Source: Bacilli bacterium
GTDB lineage: Bacteria; Bacillota_I; Bacilli_A; RF39; UBA660
NCBI GenBank assembly: GCA_017409025.1
Contig: JAFQTN010000012.1
Coordinates: forward strand, 1 to 61,698
Direction of reading: 5' to 3'
Length of the DNA stretch: 61,698 bases
Position 1 is the stretch's first letter. Every line of letters begins with the position of its first letter. Below the pieces are notes generated by a model. It did no database searches. It was not told the origin of the DNA and was given only the letters and a program-made list of their open reading frames with translations. The position numbers were made by a program, and so were the translations under genes. Shown here piece after piece: positions 5,939-14,598 of this stretch.

Positions 5939-7330
5939 ATGGAATTAACTCAAAAAAAGTATTTCTTGTTAAAAGAAGTATTTACTAAAGTAAAATTTGA
6001 TAAATTAACAAACAGATTCCAAGTTTTACCAGAAACTTATCTTCTTTTAAAGTTAAGCGATAAAGAGTTAAAATTGTTAGAACAAATGTGTATCGACAAT
6101 GATATAGATTTAATTAAATTACCTAAAAGGTTGAGTAATAAAGAAACAATAGAATTATTTAAAGAATATCAAACTTTAAAAGAAAGACTAAAATTAGAAA
6201 AATCTGAAGAGATAGAGAAAAAAATATACATAATTAGAAATAAGATAGCTGAAGGTTATATGGAAGTAACACTAAGAATAATATTGAAATATTTTCCGGA
6301 AATTACATCAAGAGAAGATAAAGAAGATATATATCAAGCTGGATATGAAACATTACTATATTTTATAGATAACTTTGATCCAAATAAAAATAATAAATTC
6401 ATATCTCATTTAAATAAATATTTTATATCCCATTTAACTAGACGTATTGCCTTTTTATCTGATGGCATATCTTTGGATGATAATAACAATTTATATATTT
6501 TAATTAAAGAAAGAAATAAGTTTAATTTAAAATATAATAGAATGCCTACTGTGATAGAACTTGCTAATATATTAGAAATGAAAGAAAAAGATATAGAATT
6601 GCTTTTATTATTAGAAAAAAGAATAAATCATGATAGTCTTGATGAAAAGTTAGAATTATTAAATGAAAATGATAATGATGATTTAGATTTTCCTAATATA
6701 TCAATAGAGGAAGATGTTATTAAACTATTTAATAGAGAAAGAGTTATTGATATTATTGAAACACTTCCTATAACCCAAAGAAATTGTCTTTTATTATATT
6801 TCGGATTTATAGGTAATAGATCTTATCGCTATAATGAAATAGCAGAAATGTTAAAAATAAGTTTAGAAGGGGTTAGACAATCCATATCTTGTGGTCTAGA
6901 AAATATTAAAAATTCTATTAGAGGAAAAGCACTAAGTAAGATTTATGATATCGATTCAGAAACAGAGATTACTGATCAAATAAATTTTAGACATTCAGAT
7001 GAAGTATATCTAATTTATTACTTGATAAAAAGAATACCTAAAAAAGAAATAATCAAGTTAATGGAACAATTAAATGAAAAAAATAAAGAAACATTAATGA
7101 TGTATTTAGGATTATATGATGGTAATGAGTATACAAAAGAAGAAATAGCTCACAAATTTGGAGTATCCACAAATACAATATGTGAAAGATTAAGAAATTC
7201 GATTCAAAAAATAATTGTTTTAATAGATGGAATGTATAAAGAAAAATATAATGGTACTAATAGAGAAGAAAATAGTTATCTTGAAAATATGATGTTAAAT
7301 TATATTAATAGTACAAAGAAAAGAAGTTAG
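5939..7330 (+). CDS. Sigma-70-like factor with duplicated region 4 (first of a tandem pair)
   Basis: A 463-residue protein with sigma-70 layout. A family-specific N-domain (LLKEVFTKVKFDK, 10-22) and a coiled helix come first. A region-2-like segment follows (about 128-185: REDKEDIYQAGYETLLYFIDNF ... FISHLTRRIA). A region-3-like helix-turn-helix lies at about 200-225 (MPTVIELANILEMKEKDIELLL), and region 4 at about 275-335 (IIETLPITQRNCLLLYFGF ... YNEIAEMLKISLEGVRQSI). A second region-4-like module is at about 375-430 (LNEKNKETLMMYLGLYDGNEYTKEEIAHKFGVSTNTICERL). Two DNA-binding C-modules in one chain are unusual. The -10-melting aromatic residues of region 2 are poorly conserved. GGAGG precedes the ATG. 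Its target promoters are unknown. Confidence 0.7.
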   Translation: MELTQKKYFLLKEVFTKVKFDKLTNRFQVLPETYLLLKLSDKELKLLEQMCIDNDIDLIKLPKRLSNKETIELFKEYQTLKERLKLEKSEEIEKKIYIIRNKIAEGYMEVTLRIILKYFPEITSREDKEDIYQAGYETLLYFIDNFDPNKNNKFISHLNKYFISHLTRRIAFLSDGISLDDNNNLYILIKERNKFNLKYNRMPTVIELANILEMKEKDIELLLLLEKRINHDSLDEKLELLNENDNDDLDFPNISIEEDVIKLFNRERVIDIIETLPITQRNCLLLYFGFIGNRSYRYNEIAEMLKISLEGVRQSISCGLENIKNSIRGKALSKIYDIDSETEITDQINFRHSDEVYLIYYLIKRIPKKEIIKLMEQLNEKNKETLMMYLGLYDGNEYTKEEIAHKFGVSTNTICERLRNSIQKIIVLIDGMYKEKYNGTNREENSYLENMMLNYINSTKKRS

Positions 7331-7344
7331 AAGGAGTAATAATT

Positions 7345-8703
7345 ATGGCGTTATCTAAAAATCAACTTTTTTTATTAAAAGAAGTATTTACTAAAGTAAA
7401 ATATGATAAAACATTAGAAAAATTTATAATACATGTTGATGATTATCTTCCACTAGATTTAACTAAAGATCAATTAAGATTATTAGAAAAAATGTGTTAT
7501 GAAAATAGTATAGAATTAGAAAAATTACCCAATAGAATTAGTTATGCTGAAGGCGAAGAATTACTACTTGAATATAAACAATTGAAAGAAAAAATAAAAA
7601 ATACAAAAGATAAAGAAGAACAAAATAAATTAACCAAAGATTTGATAGAAATTAGAAATAAGATTGTTCTAGGATATATGGAATTAATATATAAAATAAT
7701 TAATAAATCTTATCCCATGACAGATGAACAATATGAGAGGGAAGATTTATATCAAATTGGGTATGTAGTACTAATAGAATTTATTGATAAATATGAACCT
7801 AGTAAAAACTTAACTTTTTCTAATTATCTTAGAATGTATTCTTATTATAAAATATTTGATGAACTACTAGCTACTGATAAAGGATTAAAAAAACATACAG
7901 CTAAAAATTTAGAAATAATAAAAAAATTAAAAGAAGACTTAAAAGAAAAAGCAACTATAAATAAATTAATGGAGATTACTGGTTTTTCTAGAGAAAAAGT
8001 AAAATTTTTACTTTCATTAGAAAAAGCTACTGAAGATATTGGCTTAGAAGATTTTTTAGATACTAATGTATTATCTGATGTTGATATTGAAGAAGAATTA
8101 ATAGAAAAAACAATTAAGGAAAATTTATTAAAATTACTGGAATTTCTTAACGAAAAAGAAAGAGAAGTTATAAAACTATATTATGGTTTTTATGATGATG
8201 TAGAGTATTCCTTAGATGCAATAGCTAAAAAGATGGGTTATGGTACATCAGAGAGAATTAGACAGATAAGAAATGATGCTCTTTTTAAATTAAAATTACC
8301 TATTTATAATATTCATATTAGTAACATTGAAAGTAGTGAATTAATGTTAGAAGATTTTCTAAATATGAAAAGGGAATGCTTCATAAAGAAAAGAATTAAA
8401 GAATATGAAGTATCATTATTATCATCTCTTTCTAAAGAAAAATTAGAATCTTTAATTAATGACCTACCTATAGAAATACAAGAAGTATTATCTCTATATT
8501 TAGGAATAGAAGGAAAAAAATATAATATATTCCAAATAAGTAAAAAATTAAATATTAGTGAAAGAAGAACAAAAGCAATAGTTGAAGAAGGTTTATTTAT
8601 GATAAAAACTAGAATAAATAAATCTACTAATAAAGGTTATAGTCAAAGTAGTTATTATAATTATTTATCACAATTATATTTTAAAAAGAAAACAAAACGA
8701 TAA
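7345..8703 (+). CDS. Sigma-70-like factor with duplicated region 4 (second of the pair)
   Basis: A paralogue of the preceding protein, 14 bases downstream in the same transcript. It shares the N-terminal signature (LLKEVFTKVKYDK), the region-2-like EREDLYQIGYVVLIEFIDKYEPSKNLTFSNYL, a region-4 module (about 270-325: LEFLNEKEREVIKLYYGFYDD ... LDAIAKKMGYGTSERIRQIRNDAL) and a second, more diverged one (about 375-420: LPIEIQEVLSLYLGIEGKKYNIFQISKKLNISERRTKAIVEEG). The first region 4 with SERIRQIRNDALFKL is close to canonical RpoD helix-turn-helix wording, suggesting real -35 contact. Divergence between the two copies is large, so the duplication is old. The function is unknown. Confidence 0.7.
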   Translation: MALSKNQLFLLKEVFTKVKYDKTLEKFIIHVDDYLPLDLTKDQLRLLEKMCYENSIELEKLPNRISYAEGEELLLEYKQLKEKIKNTKDKEEQNKLTKDLIEIRNKIVLGYMELIYKIINKSYPMTDEQYEREDLYQIGYVVLIEFIDKYEPSKNLTFSNYLRMYSYYKIFDELLATDKGLKKHTAKNLEIIKKLKEDLKEKATINKLMEITGFSREKVKFLLSLEKATEDIGLEDFLDTNVLSDVDIEEELIEKTIKENLLKLLEFLNEKEREVIKLYYGFYDDVEYSLDAIAKKMGYGTSERIRQIRNDALFKLKLPIYNIHISNIESSELMLEDFLNMKRECFIKKRIKEYEVSLLSSLSKEKLESLINDLPIEIQEVLSLYLGIEGKKYNIFQISKKLNISERRTKAIVEEGLFMIKTRINKSTNKGYSQSSYYNYLSQLYFKKKTKR

Positions 8704-8724
8704 AACATTTTAGTTTTATCGTTT
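8695..8724. terminator. Bidirectional terminator between convergent genes
   Basis: A perfect 12-bp stem AAACGATAAAAC (8695-8706) / GTTTTATCGTTT (8713-8724) with a 6-base loop. It contains the sigma-like gene's stop on one side and the metallophosphoesterase's end on the other, with A/T runs on both flanks. Confidence 0.75.
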
Positions 8725-9561
8725 CTTATTTATTCTATAAAAATTAATTGAAGGTCTATTAAATAATCTAAAATTAACAGTACTAACGCCAATACCAGAA
8801 GATATATATATATCAGTATCATTAACATTATAATATTCATCATAATATTTTTTAGCATGCATCGGAGTAATAAGAGCCCCAATTTTTGGTAATCTAATTT
8901 GACCATTATGGGAATGTCCTGCTAGTATTAAAGATACATTATAATTATTTACAATATTATCAGTAATATCAGGTTCATGAGTTAATATTATTTTATAATC
9001 AATATCTTCATTTTCTTTAAAGTATTCCATCGTTTTTTCTATGTTATCTGAATTATAACTAACATTACCAATTCCACCAATAAATATTTTTTCCATATTC
9101 TGATTATATATAATATCATAACTATTCTCTAAATAAATAAAATCACTATTATTATATATATCTATTACACTATCTTTATTTTTATAATCATGATTTCCAA
9201 GAACTGCATACTTTCCATATCTAGAATTAATCTTACTAAAAGCTTTAGTTAAATAATCATAATGACTGTTATTTAAATCTGCATCTTTATCAATTAAATC
9301 TCCTGTAAATATAACTATATCAGGATTAATTAAATTAATTTCATCAACAATCTTATCTATTTTAGAATTATTAATAGCTCTACCATAATGAATATCACTA
9401 AAATGTACAACCTTAATACCATCAAATCCATTAGGTAATTTATTATTATAAATAGTATATTCTTTAGTACTAAATCCCATTGTCCCAATAAATCTAGCAT
9501 ATAATATAATTCCCATAATAATTAAGATAAAACTAATAAAAAATTTAAACCACTTCTTCAT
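8716..9561 (-). CDS. YkuE-like membrane-anchored metallophosphoesterase
   Basis: A calcineurin-like phosphoesterase with a complete dinuclear metal site: D-I-H in VVHFSDIHYG (about 50-58), GD in IVIFTGDLID (about 83-92), GNHDY (about 122), H in ILTHEPD (about 190) and AGHSHNGQ (about 212). One N-terminal hydrophobic segment (about 7-25) anchors it, so catalysis is outside the membrane. The ending IYISSGIGVSTVNFRLFNRP is typical of YkuE-type enzymes, implicated in cleaving phosphodiester or undecaprenyl-type envelope substrates. Its ATG shares a base with the stop of the upstream protease gene, so the two are translated together. Confidence 0.88.
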   Translation of the reverse strand: MKKWFKFFISFILIIMGIILYARFIGTMGFSTKEYTIYNNKLPNGFDGIKVVHFSDIHYGRAINNSKIDKIVDEINLINPDIVIFTGDLIDKDADLNNSHYDYLTKAFSKINSRYGKYAVLGNHDYKNKDSVIDIYNNSDFIYLENSYDIIYNQNMEKIFIGGIGNVSYNSDNIEKTMEYFKENEDIDYKIILTHEPDITDNIVNNYNVSLILAGHSHNGQIRLPKIGALITPMHAKKYYDEYYNVNDTDIYISSGIGVSTVNFRLFNRPSINFYRINKKR

Positions 9562-10268
9562 TACATAACTCCACTAGCTAAAAAATACAAAATTACAGTA
9601 ACAGTATTATGAAGAGCATGCATCATTATAGATGAGAATATATTATCAGTCTTATGATATAAAGCTGCAAAGGAAACTCCTAAAGACATATAAGGAACAA
9701 TATATAAATAATCTAGATAATTGGTTGTTTCTAAAGACATATGTAAAAATCCAAATATAAATCCACTAATAATAATATAAATATATTTAGTAATTTTATT
9801 TTTTCCATAACAAATAACACTATCTTTTATGCTATGTCTAAATATTAATTCCTCTACAAAAGGTGCATATATAGATACTGAAAATAACATATAAAGTGGT
9901 GCCTGATCTATCATAGCTCTTACTGCTTCTTCGTTATTAGCAGTAGCCCCACTAACAAATATTGTAAGAATTAAATTACTAATAATCATTATTAGAACTC
10001 CAATAAAATAATATTTAAAAGATACTTCAAAATTTTTACCAAAATTTTTAAAATAACTCTTAAAATCTTTTATAATCTTATCTTTATATAAAAGAAATAA
10101 CACTAACATATAACCTAAATCACAAAAAAACATATATAAAGCTTTCATTGTCATATTAAAATTATCATAATTAATGTTAAATAATTTCATCGGTATATAT
10201 GGGAAATATGACATTCCTATCAACAAAGTAAAAAATATAATAATAGGTAAAATCTTTTTCTTAAACAT
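9561..10268 (-). CDS. CPBP-family intramembrane metalloprotease
   Basis: A 235-residue integral membrane protein with about six to seven hydrophobic segments. It has the CPBP (CAAX-protease/bacteriocin-processing) signature: EELIFRHSI (motif 1, EExxxR), FGFLHMS (motif 2, FxxxH) and HALHNT (motif 3, HxxxN). Bacterial members process prenylated or bacteriocin-like substrates or act in self-immunity; nothing nearby identifies a substrate. GGAGATGAT precedes the ATG. It forms a two-gene operon with the downstream phosphoesterase, overlapping by one base (TAATG). Confidence 0.85.
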   Translation of the reverse strand: MFKKKILPIIIFFTLLIGMSYFPYIPMKLFNINYDNFNMTMKALYMFFCDLGYMLVLFLLYKDKIIKDFKSYFKNFGKNFEVSFKYYFIGVLIMIISNLILTIFVSGATANNEEAVRAMIDQAPLYMLFSVSIYAPFVEELIFRHSIKDSVICYGKNKITKYIYIIISGFIFGFLHMSLETTNYLDYLYIVPYMSLGVSFAALYHKTDNIFSSIMMHALHNTVTVILYFLASGVM

Positions 10269-10343
10269 ATCTTATCATCTCCGATTATAATTTTAGCATA
10301 CTAATATTTTTTTTACAACAAAAAGACCAATATATGAAAAATA

Positions 10344-10372
10344 TTGACAAACAAACAAAAGTATGCTATCAT
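10344..10372 (+). promoter_or_regulatory. Strong promoter for the small membrane-protein gene
   Basis: Consensus TTGACA (10344-10349), a 17-base spacer and TATCAT (10367-10372), 25 bases before the ATG and divergent from the protease operon. Confidence 0.75.
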
Positions 10373-10397
10373 ATAAAACCAAGAAAGAGGGGGAACT

Positions 10398-10676
10398 ATG
10401 AATATCATAGAAAAAGATTTAAAAAATACTGATGGAACTATCGAAACATTAGTAATAACATCAAATGATAACTATCAAACATTAGATGCAAATAAAACAT
10501 ATAAATTAGCAAATAATATATATAAGAAAGAAAATAAATTAGTAAGTAGATTTAAAAATTCAATTCTAGGAGCAGAAATAGGAGTAAGAGCAGAAGGATT
10601 CTCTAATATAGCAATACTTTCTACAATTATAGCCATTGGCGCTATCTGTATTATGTATATATTTTGGAGAATATAG
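10398..10676 (+). CDS. Small tail-anchored membrane protein, unknown (paralogue of 17895-18170)
   Basis: A 92-residue protein with a hydrophilic N-terminal half (DGTIETLVITSNDN at about 11-24, then a lysine-rich linker) and one C-terminal membrane segment (about 70-90, ending IFWRI). The same design and motif recur in the protein between dnaI and dnaE; the two are alike over their whole length (TYKLAN, FK.SILG, IGV+..GFSN+AIL.TIIA+G). I do not recognise the family. GAAAGAGGGGG precedes the ATG. The strong upstream promoter suggests substantial expression. Confidence 0.75.
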   Translation: MNIIEKDLKNTDGTIETLVITSNDNYQTLDANKTYKLANNIYKKENKLVSRFKNSILGAEIGVRAEGFSNIAILSTIIAIGAICIMYIFWRI

Positions 10677-10713
10677 TTTTCGACGAGCATAAATTTGAAA
10701 AAGGATGTGACAT

Positions 10714-11379
10714 ATGGATAATAACTTAGTTAAATTAAACGAAGAAACTTATATGACAGTTAGTGATAAAGGAGATATAAAACTACTACAAGGAAATTTT
10801 ACTGAAGAAAATATAAAATATATTGTTGGAGCAAAAAACGAGATAGAAAGCAAGGAAAACGATATAAAAAGTTATGAAGAATTGCTGGGTTTTATTAAAT
10901 TTAAAAGAAAAGCATCTAAATTTATGATGTATTACAGAATTTTAATGCCTATCTTTTTTATAGCATTAGCTATTGTTTCACCACTGACACCAGCAGCAGC
11001 ATTAACTCAGTTGTTAATAACTTGGTTTGAATTATCATTTTTGGGCGAATTTTTATCAAGATGTGCCGTATTTGTTGTATCTTGTTTTTTAGATAATTCA
11101 ACATATAATAGATATTTAAAAAAAGATTTAAAAAAGACATATTCTCTAGGTACTAACAAAAAAAGAGAAAAAGAAGAACAAGAGCATATACATGCAATAG
11201 AAGTTTTAAAAAAAGAAATAGAGAAGTTAGAAGAATCAATTCAATTCTTAAAAAATGTGACTAAATGTAAAGAAGTTCCATATATGGATGATGAAAAAGT
11301 AACTATAGCACCAATAGATCGTAGCTTAGAAGAAACAACCATTAAAATATCAAGTTTATCTAGAACAAAAAGAAAATAA
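10714..11379 (+). CDS. Membrane protein with two TM segments flanked by coiled coils, unknown
   Basis: A 221-residue protein: a soluble N-terminus, a charged helix (about 45-65), two hydrophobic stretches (about 73-98 and 103-125) and a long charged coiled-coil helix (about 145-190). A C-terminal tail carries acidic and threonine-rich sequence. No enzyme motif is visible. It is 37 bases after the small membrane protein and probably shares its promoter. The design (helix, TM pair, coiled coil) resembles the unrelated-looking gene at 59000. GGATGTGA precedes the ATG. Confidence 0.6.
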   Translation: MDNNLVKLNEETYMTVSDKGDIKLLQGNFTEENIKYIVGAKNEIESKENDIKSYEELLGFIKFKRKASKFMMYYRILMPIFFIALAIVSPLTPAAALTQLLITWFELSFLGEFLSRCAVFVVSCFLDNSTYNRYLKKDLKKTYSLGTNKKREKEEQEHIHAIEVLKKEIEKLEESIQFLKNVTKCKEVPYMDDEKVTIAPIDRSLEETTIKISSLSRTKRK

Positions 11380-11394
11380 ATAATAAATTTAAAA

Positions 11395-11430
11395 ATACCA
11401 AATACAATGTAGTATATTTGGTATTTTTTG
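11395..11430 (+). terminator. Intrinsic terminator
   Basis: Arms ATACCAAATAC (11395-11405) and GTATATTTGGTAT (11412-11424) followed by TTTTTT, 15 bases after the stop of the preceding gene. Confidence 0.75.
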
Positions 11431-11533
11431 ATATTTTAATTTTGCCTTTGGTGTAATATAAAATAATGCTTGTAGATTATATTTTAAACTATAATTTTAA
11501 TTTTTTTATGGTATACTTAATATGGTGATATAT

Positions 11534-13717
11534 ATGGCATATATAAAAGGAATATTTATACAAGATATTTATACTAATTCTACTAATGGATATACTGTAG
11601 GACTTCTAAGAGTAAAGGAATCAGATATACCTGAAGAAGTAAATAAAGTAGTAACTTTTACTGGTACTTTTAATGAATTAATATATAAAACTACATATAA
11701 AATGGAAGGTAATTTCGTTGAACATAGTAAATATGGACATCAATTTCTAGTAGAATCTTATGAATTAGTATTACCAACAGAAGAAGAAGAAATAATTGAT
11801 TTTTTATCTAGTGATATGTTTCCAATTGGGGAATCTACTGCTAAAAAAATCGTCGATAAATTAGGAAATGATGCCATAAATAAAATATTAGAAAATAAAG
11901 ACTCGCTATTAGGTATACCAAGATTAAAAGAACCTAAAATAACTAAAATATATGAAACACTATTAGAGTATCAATCTACTTCATATATCGTATTAGAACT
12001 ATCTAAATTAGGTTTTACTACTAAAAATGCTATAACTCTACTTAAAAAATATGCAAATAATACTATGGATATCGTTAATAATAATGTATATGATGTATCT
12101 GAAGATATAGATATATCTTTTGATGAAATAGATAAAATAGCTAGGAATATGGGATATGAGTTAAATGATGAAAGACGACTTGAAGCCTTAACTATTAATA
12201 TGATGAAGGTATTAACTTTTAACTCTGGAGATACATATCTATATTTTGATGAAATGTATGAATATATGAAAAAACATACTGATGATTTAGAAGAAGATAT
12301 ATTTGAATATATTCTTCTTAAATTAACTAAACAAAATAAATTATTTATAGATAAAAACAAATACTATTTAGAAGAATATCATTCTTCTGAATCATATATA
12401 TCATCTAGATTAACTAAATTAAATGATATGAAAAAAAGAAAACTTCCTAAATTAGAAACTAAAATAAAAGTATTGGAAGATGCAAACAATATCATTTATG
12501 ATGATTCTCAAAAAGAAGCTATTACTAAAGCATTAAATAATAATTTAACTATTATTACTGGAGGTCCTGGTACAGGAAAGACTACTATTATCAAATGTAT
12601 TGTAAGATTACTTCTGGATATATATGGAATAAACGAAAGTAAAATAGCTTTGTTAGCACCAACCGGAAGAGCAGCTAAAAAATTAATGGAAACAACAGGT
12701 ATACCTGCATATACTATTCATAAATATTTAGCATGGGATAAAGAAGCTAATTTATTTCAAGTAGATGAATACCATCCTAACAAAGAAGAATATATTATCG
12801 TAGATGAATCTAGTATGATTGATACATTATTACTAACTGCATTATTAAAAGGAACAACATTAAGTGCTAAATATATTTTTGTAGGAGATTATTACCAATT
12901 ACCAAGTGTTAGCCAAGGACAAATACTAAAAGATATGATTGATTCTAATGTCTTAGATGTTATTAAATTAAATTGCTTGTATAGACAAACTGAAGGTAGT
13001 TATATTATCAATCTAGCACATGAAATAAAAAATAAAGAACTAAGTGAAAAATACTTAGAAAAAAGAGATGATTATAATTTTATACCATGCCCAGATAGTC
13101 AGATACTAGAATCTATCAAAGATATCGTAACTATTGCTCTAGAAAAAGGATATCATGAAAAAGATATTCAAATATTAGCTCCAATATATAAAACTAAAAA
13201 TGGAATTGATAATTTAAATAAAATATTACAAGAAATTATGAATAAACCTGATAAACATAAAACAGAAATAACTTCAGGAGATACTATTTTTAGAGAAGGA
13301 GATAAAATACTTCAATTAGTAAATGATCCAGATAATTTTATTTCTAACGGAGATATTGGTTATATTGAAAAAATTATACCTGCAAGTATTTCTAAATCAA
13401 AAAAGAATGAAGTAACAATTAATTTTGACGGAACACTAGTAACATATACACCAAAAGATTTTATAAATATCACTCATGGATATGCCATCAGTATTCATAA
13501 ATCTCAAGGTGGAGAATTTAAATTAGTAATAATTCCATTTACACCATCATTTAAAAGAATGTTATATAATAAATTAATATATACTGCAGTAACTAGAGCC
13601 AAAGAAAAATTAATTTTAATAGGTAGTCCAGATGCTTTTATGTATGGAGTATATAATGATTATATTGAAAATAGAAAAACATCTTTAAAAGAATTACTAG
13701 AGAAAACGTATAATTAA
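11534..13717 (+). CDS. recD2: RecD2-type ATP-dependent DNA helicase (YrrC)
   Basis: A 5'-3' SF1B helicase acting in replication-fork repair without RecB/RecC. An N-terminal OB-like domain (KGIFIQDIYTNSTNGYTVGLLRV...) and helix-hairpin-helix repeats (IPRLKEPKITKIYETL, LGFTTKNAITLL) precede the motor. Walker A TGGPGTGKTT is at about 345, motif II VDESSMID at about 430, Q-rich motif III GDYYQLPSVSQG at about 460, and the C-terminal YAISIHKSQGGEF and YTAVTRAKEKLILIG motifs are all present. Length (728) is normal for RecD2. An ATG at 11522 is in frame, but GGTGAT fits the ATG at 11534. A YrzQ-like small gene follows; recD2 and yrzQ are also near each other in B. subtilis. Confidence 0.93.
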   Translation: MAYIKGIFIQDIYTNSTNGYTVGLLRVKESDIPEEVNKVVTFTGTFNELIYKTTYKMEGNFVEHSKYGHQFLVESYELVLPTEEEEIIDFLSSDMFPIGESTAKKIVDKLGNDAINKILENKDSLLGIPRLKEPKITKIYETLLEYQSTSYIVLELSKLGFTTKNAITLLKKYANNTMDIVNNNVYDVSEDIDISFDEIDKIARNMGYELNDERRLEALTINMMKVLTFNSGDTYLYFDEMYEYMKKHTDDLEEDIFEYILLKLTKQNKLFIDKNKYYLEEYHSSESYISSRLTKLNDMKKRKLPKLETKIKVLEDANNIIYDDSQKEAITKALNNNLTIITGGPGTGKTTIIKCIVRLLLDIYGINESKIALLAPTGRAAKKLMETTGIPAYTIHKYLAWDKEANLFQVDEYHPNKEEYIIVDESSMIDTLLLTALLKGTTLSAKYIFVGDYYQLPSVSQGQILKDMIDSNVLDVIKLNCLYRQTEGSYIINLAHEIKNKELSEKYLEKRDDYNFIPCPDSQILESIKDIVTIALEKGYHEKDIQILAPIYKTKNGIDNLNKILQEIMNKPDKHKTEITSGDTIFREGDKILQLVNDPDNFISNGDIGYIEKIIPASISKSKKNEVTINFDGTLVTYTPKDFINITHGYAISIHKSQGGEFKLVIIPFTPSFKRMLYNKLIYTAVTRAKEKLILIGSPDAFMYGVYNDYIENRKTSLKELLEKTYN

Positions 13718-13751
13718 GTAAAATTTATCCAAATTATATATGGGTGATTAA

Positions 13752-13904
13752 ATGAAAACAAGAAACATGTTATGCTGGTTAGGTCTAGGAATTGGAGGAA
13801 CTCTTCTATACCAAAATATTAAAAATGGTAATTTAAGAAGATGGACTAGACAAATGAATCAAGCAAAAACAGAAATGCTTGAAGATTTAGAAGATATGAT
13901 GTAA
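13752..13904 (+). CDS. YrzQ-like small protein (DUF3918-type)
   Basis: A 50-residue protein: a hydrophobic, glycine-rich N-terminus (MLCWLGLGIGGTLLYQNI) followed by a basic then acidic helix (RRWTRQMNQAKTEMLEDLEDMM). The size, the order of hydrophobic GxGxG-type segment then charged helix, and the position just after recD2 resemble B. subtilis YrzQ. The family has no known function. GGGTGATTAA precedes the ATG. Confidence 0.6.
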   Translation: MKTRNMLCWLGLGIGGTLLYQNIKNGNLRRWTRQMNQAKTEMLEDLEDMM

Positions 13905-13946
13905 GAGAATTTTCATAAATGACTTTAAAGAATAATATATATAAGT

Positions 13947-13986
13947 AAAAGATAAATTATCAAATTATGATAGTTTATCTTTTTTA
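13947..13986 (+). terminator. Terminator after recD2-yrzQ
   Basis: Arms AAAAGATAAATTATC (13947-13961) and GATAGTTTATCTTTT (13969-13983) with one mismatch and a T-run. Confidence 0.75.
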
Positions 13987-14043
13987 ATCTTTTAAAAAAA
14001 ATATATAAGTGATATAATTAGTAAAGTAGGAAAGAGGTACCTA

Positions 14044-14598
14044 ATGAATAAAAAGAAAATAATAATAATAATATCTATAAGTATAATTGTAATTATTATA
14101 CTTATAACTTTAATTATATTTAATACTATTAAAAATAAAAATTTAACTAAAGAAAATATGGAAATAATTACTACAAATTATGAAGAATTAAGCATTAATG
14201 TTAATGAATATAATAATGTAAGAACTAAACTATCAGAAAAATTAAATAATTTTATTTATGAAAAATATAAAAATAATCATGAAGAATATCTTAGTATCCT
14301 ATTAGAATATAATAATATTATTAAAAAGATAGATAATAATGTAGATAATATTAATGATAAATGTAATTTTATTTATAAAAATATATCAGTAAATAAAATA
14401 TGTAATAGTTATCAAATGATATACGAAAAATTAATAAATTTATATATATCTGATATAAACATTTATAATAATAAAATAACTAGTTATAACGAATATAAAT
14501 CTGAAAGTATTAACTTATTTGAATTAATTCATACTGATTATATTGATTATAACAACGATAATATATATGAAGGAATAGATACTAATGAAGTTAATTAA
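14044..14598 (+). CDS. Membrane-anchored helical protein, unknown
   Basis: A 184-residue protein with a single N-terminal membrane anchor made nearly all of isoleucine (about 5-30) and an extracytoplasmic, asparagine-rich helical domain. Two cysteines about 14 residues apart (DKCNFIY, NKICNSY) could form a disulphide. No known motif. GAAAGAGGTACCT precedes the ATG. It overlaps the following phosphodiester glycosidase gene by 14 bases, so the pair is translationally coupled and may work together at the cell surface. Confidence 0.65.
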   Translation: MNKKKIIIIISISIIVIIILITLIIFNTIKNKNLTKENMEIITTNYEELSINVNEYNNVRTKLSEKLNNFIYEKYKNNHEEYLSILLEYNNIIKKIDNNVDNINDKCNFIYKNISVNKICNSYQMIYEKLINLYISDINIYNNKITSYNEYKSESINLFELIHTDYIDYNNDNIYEGIDTNEVN

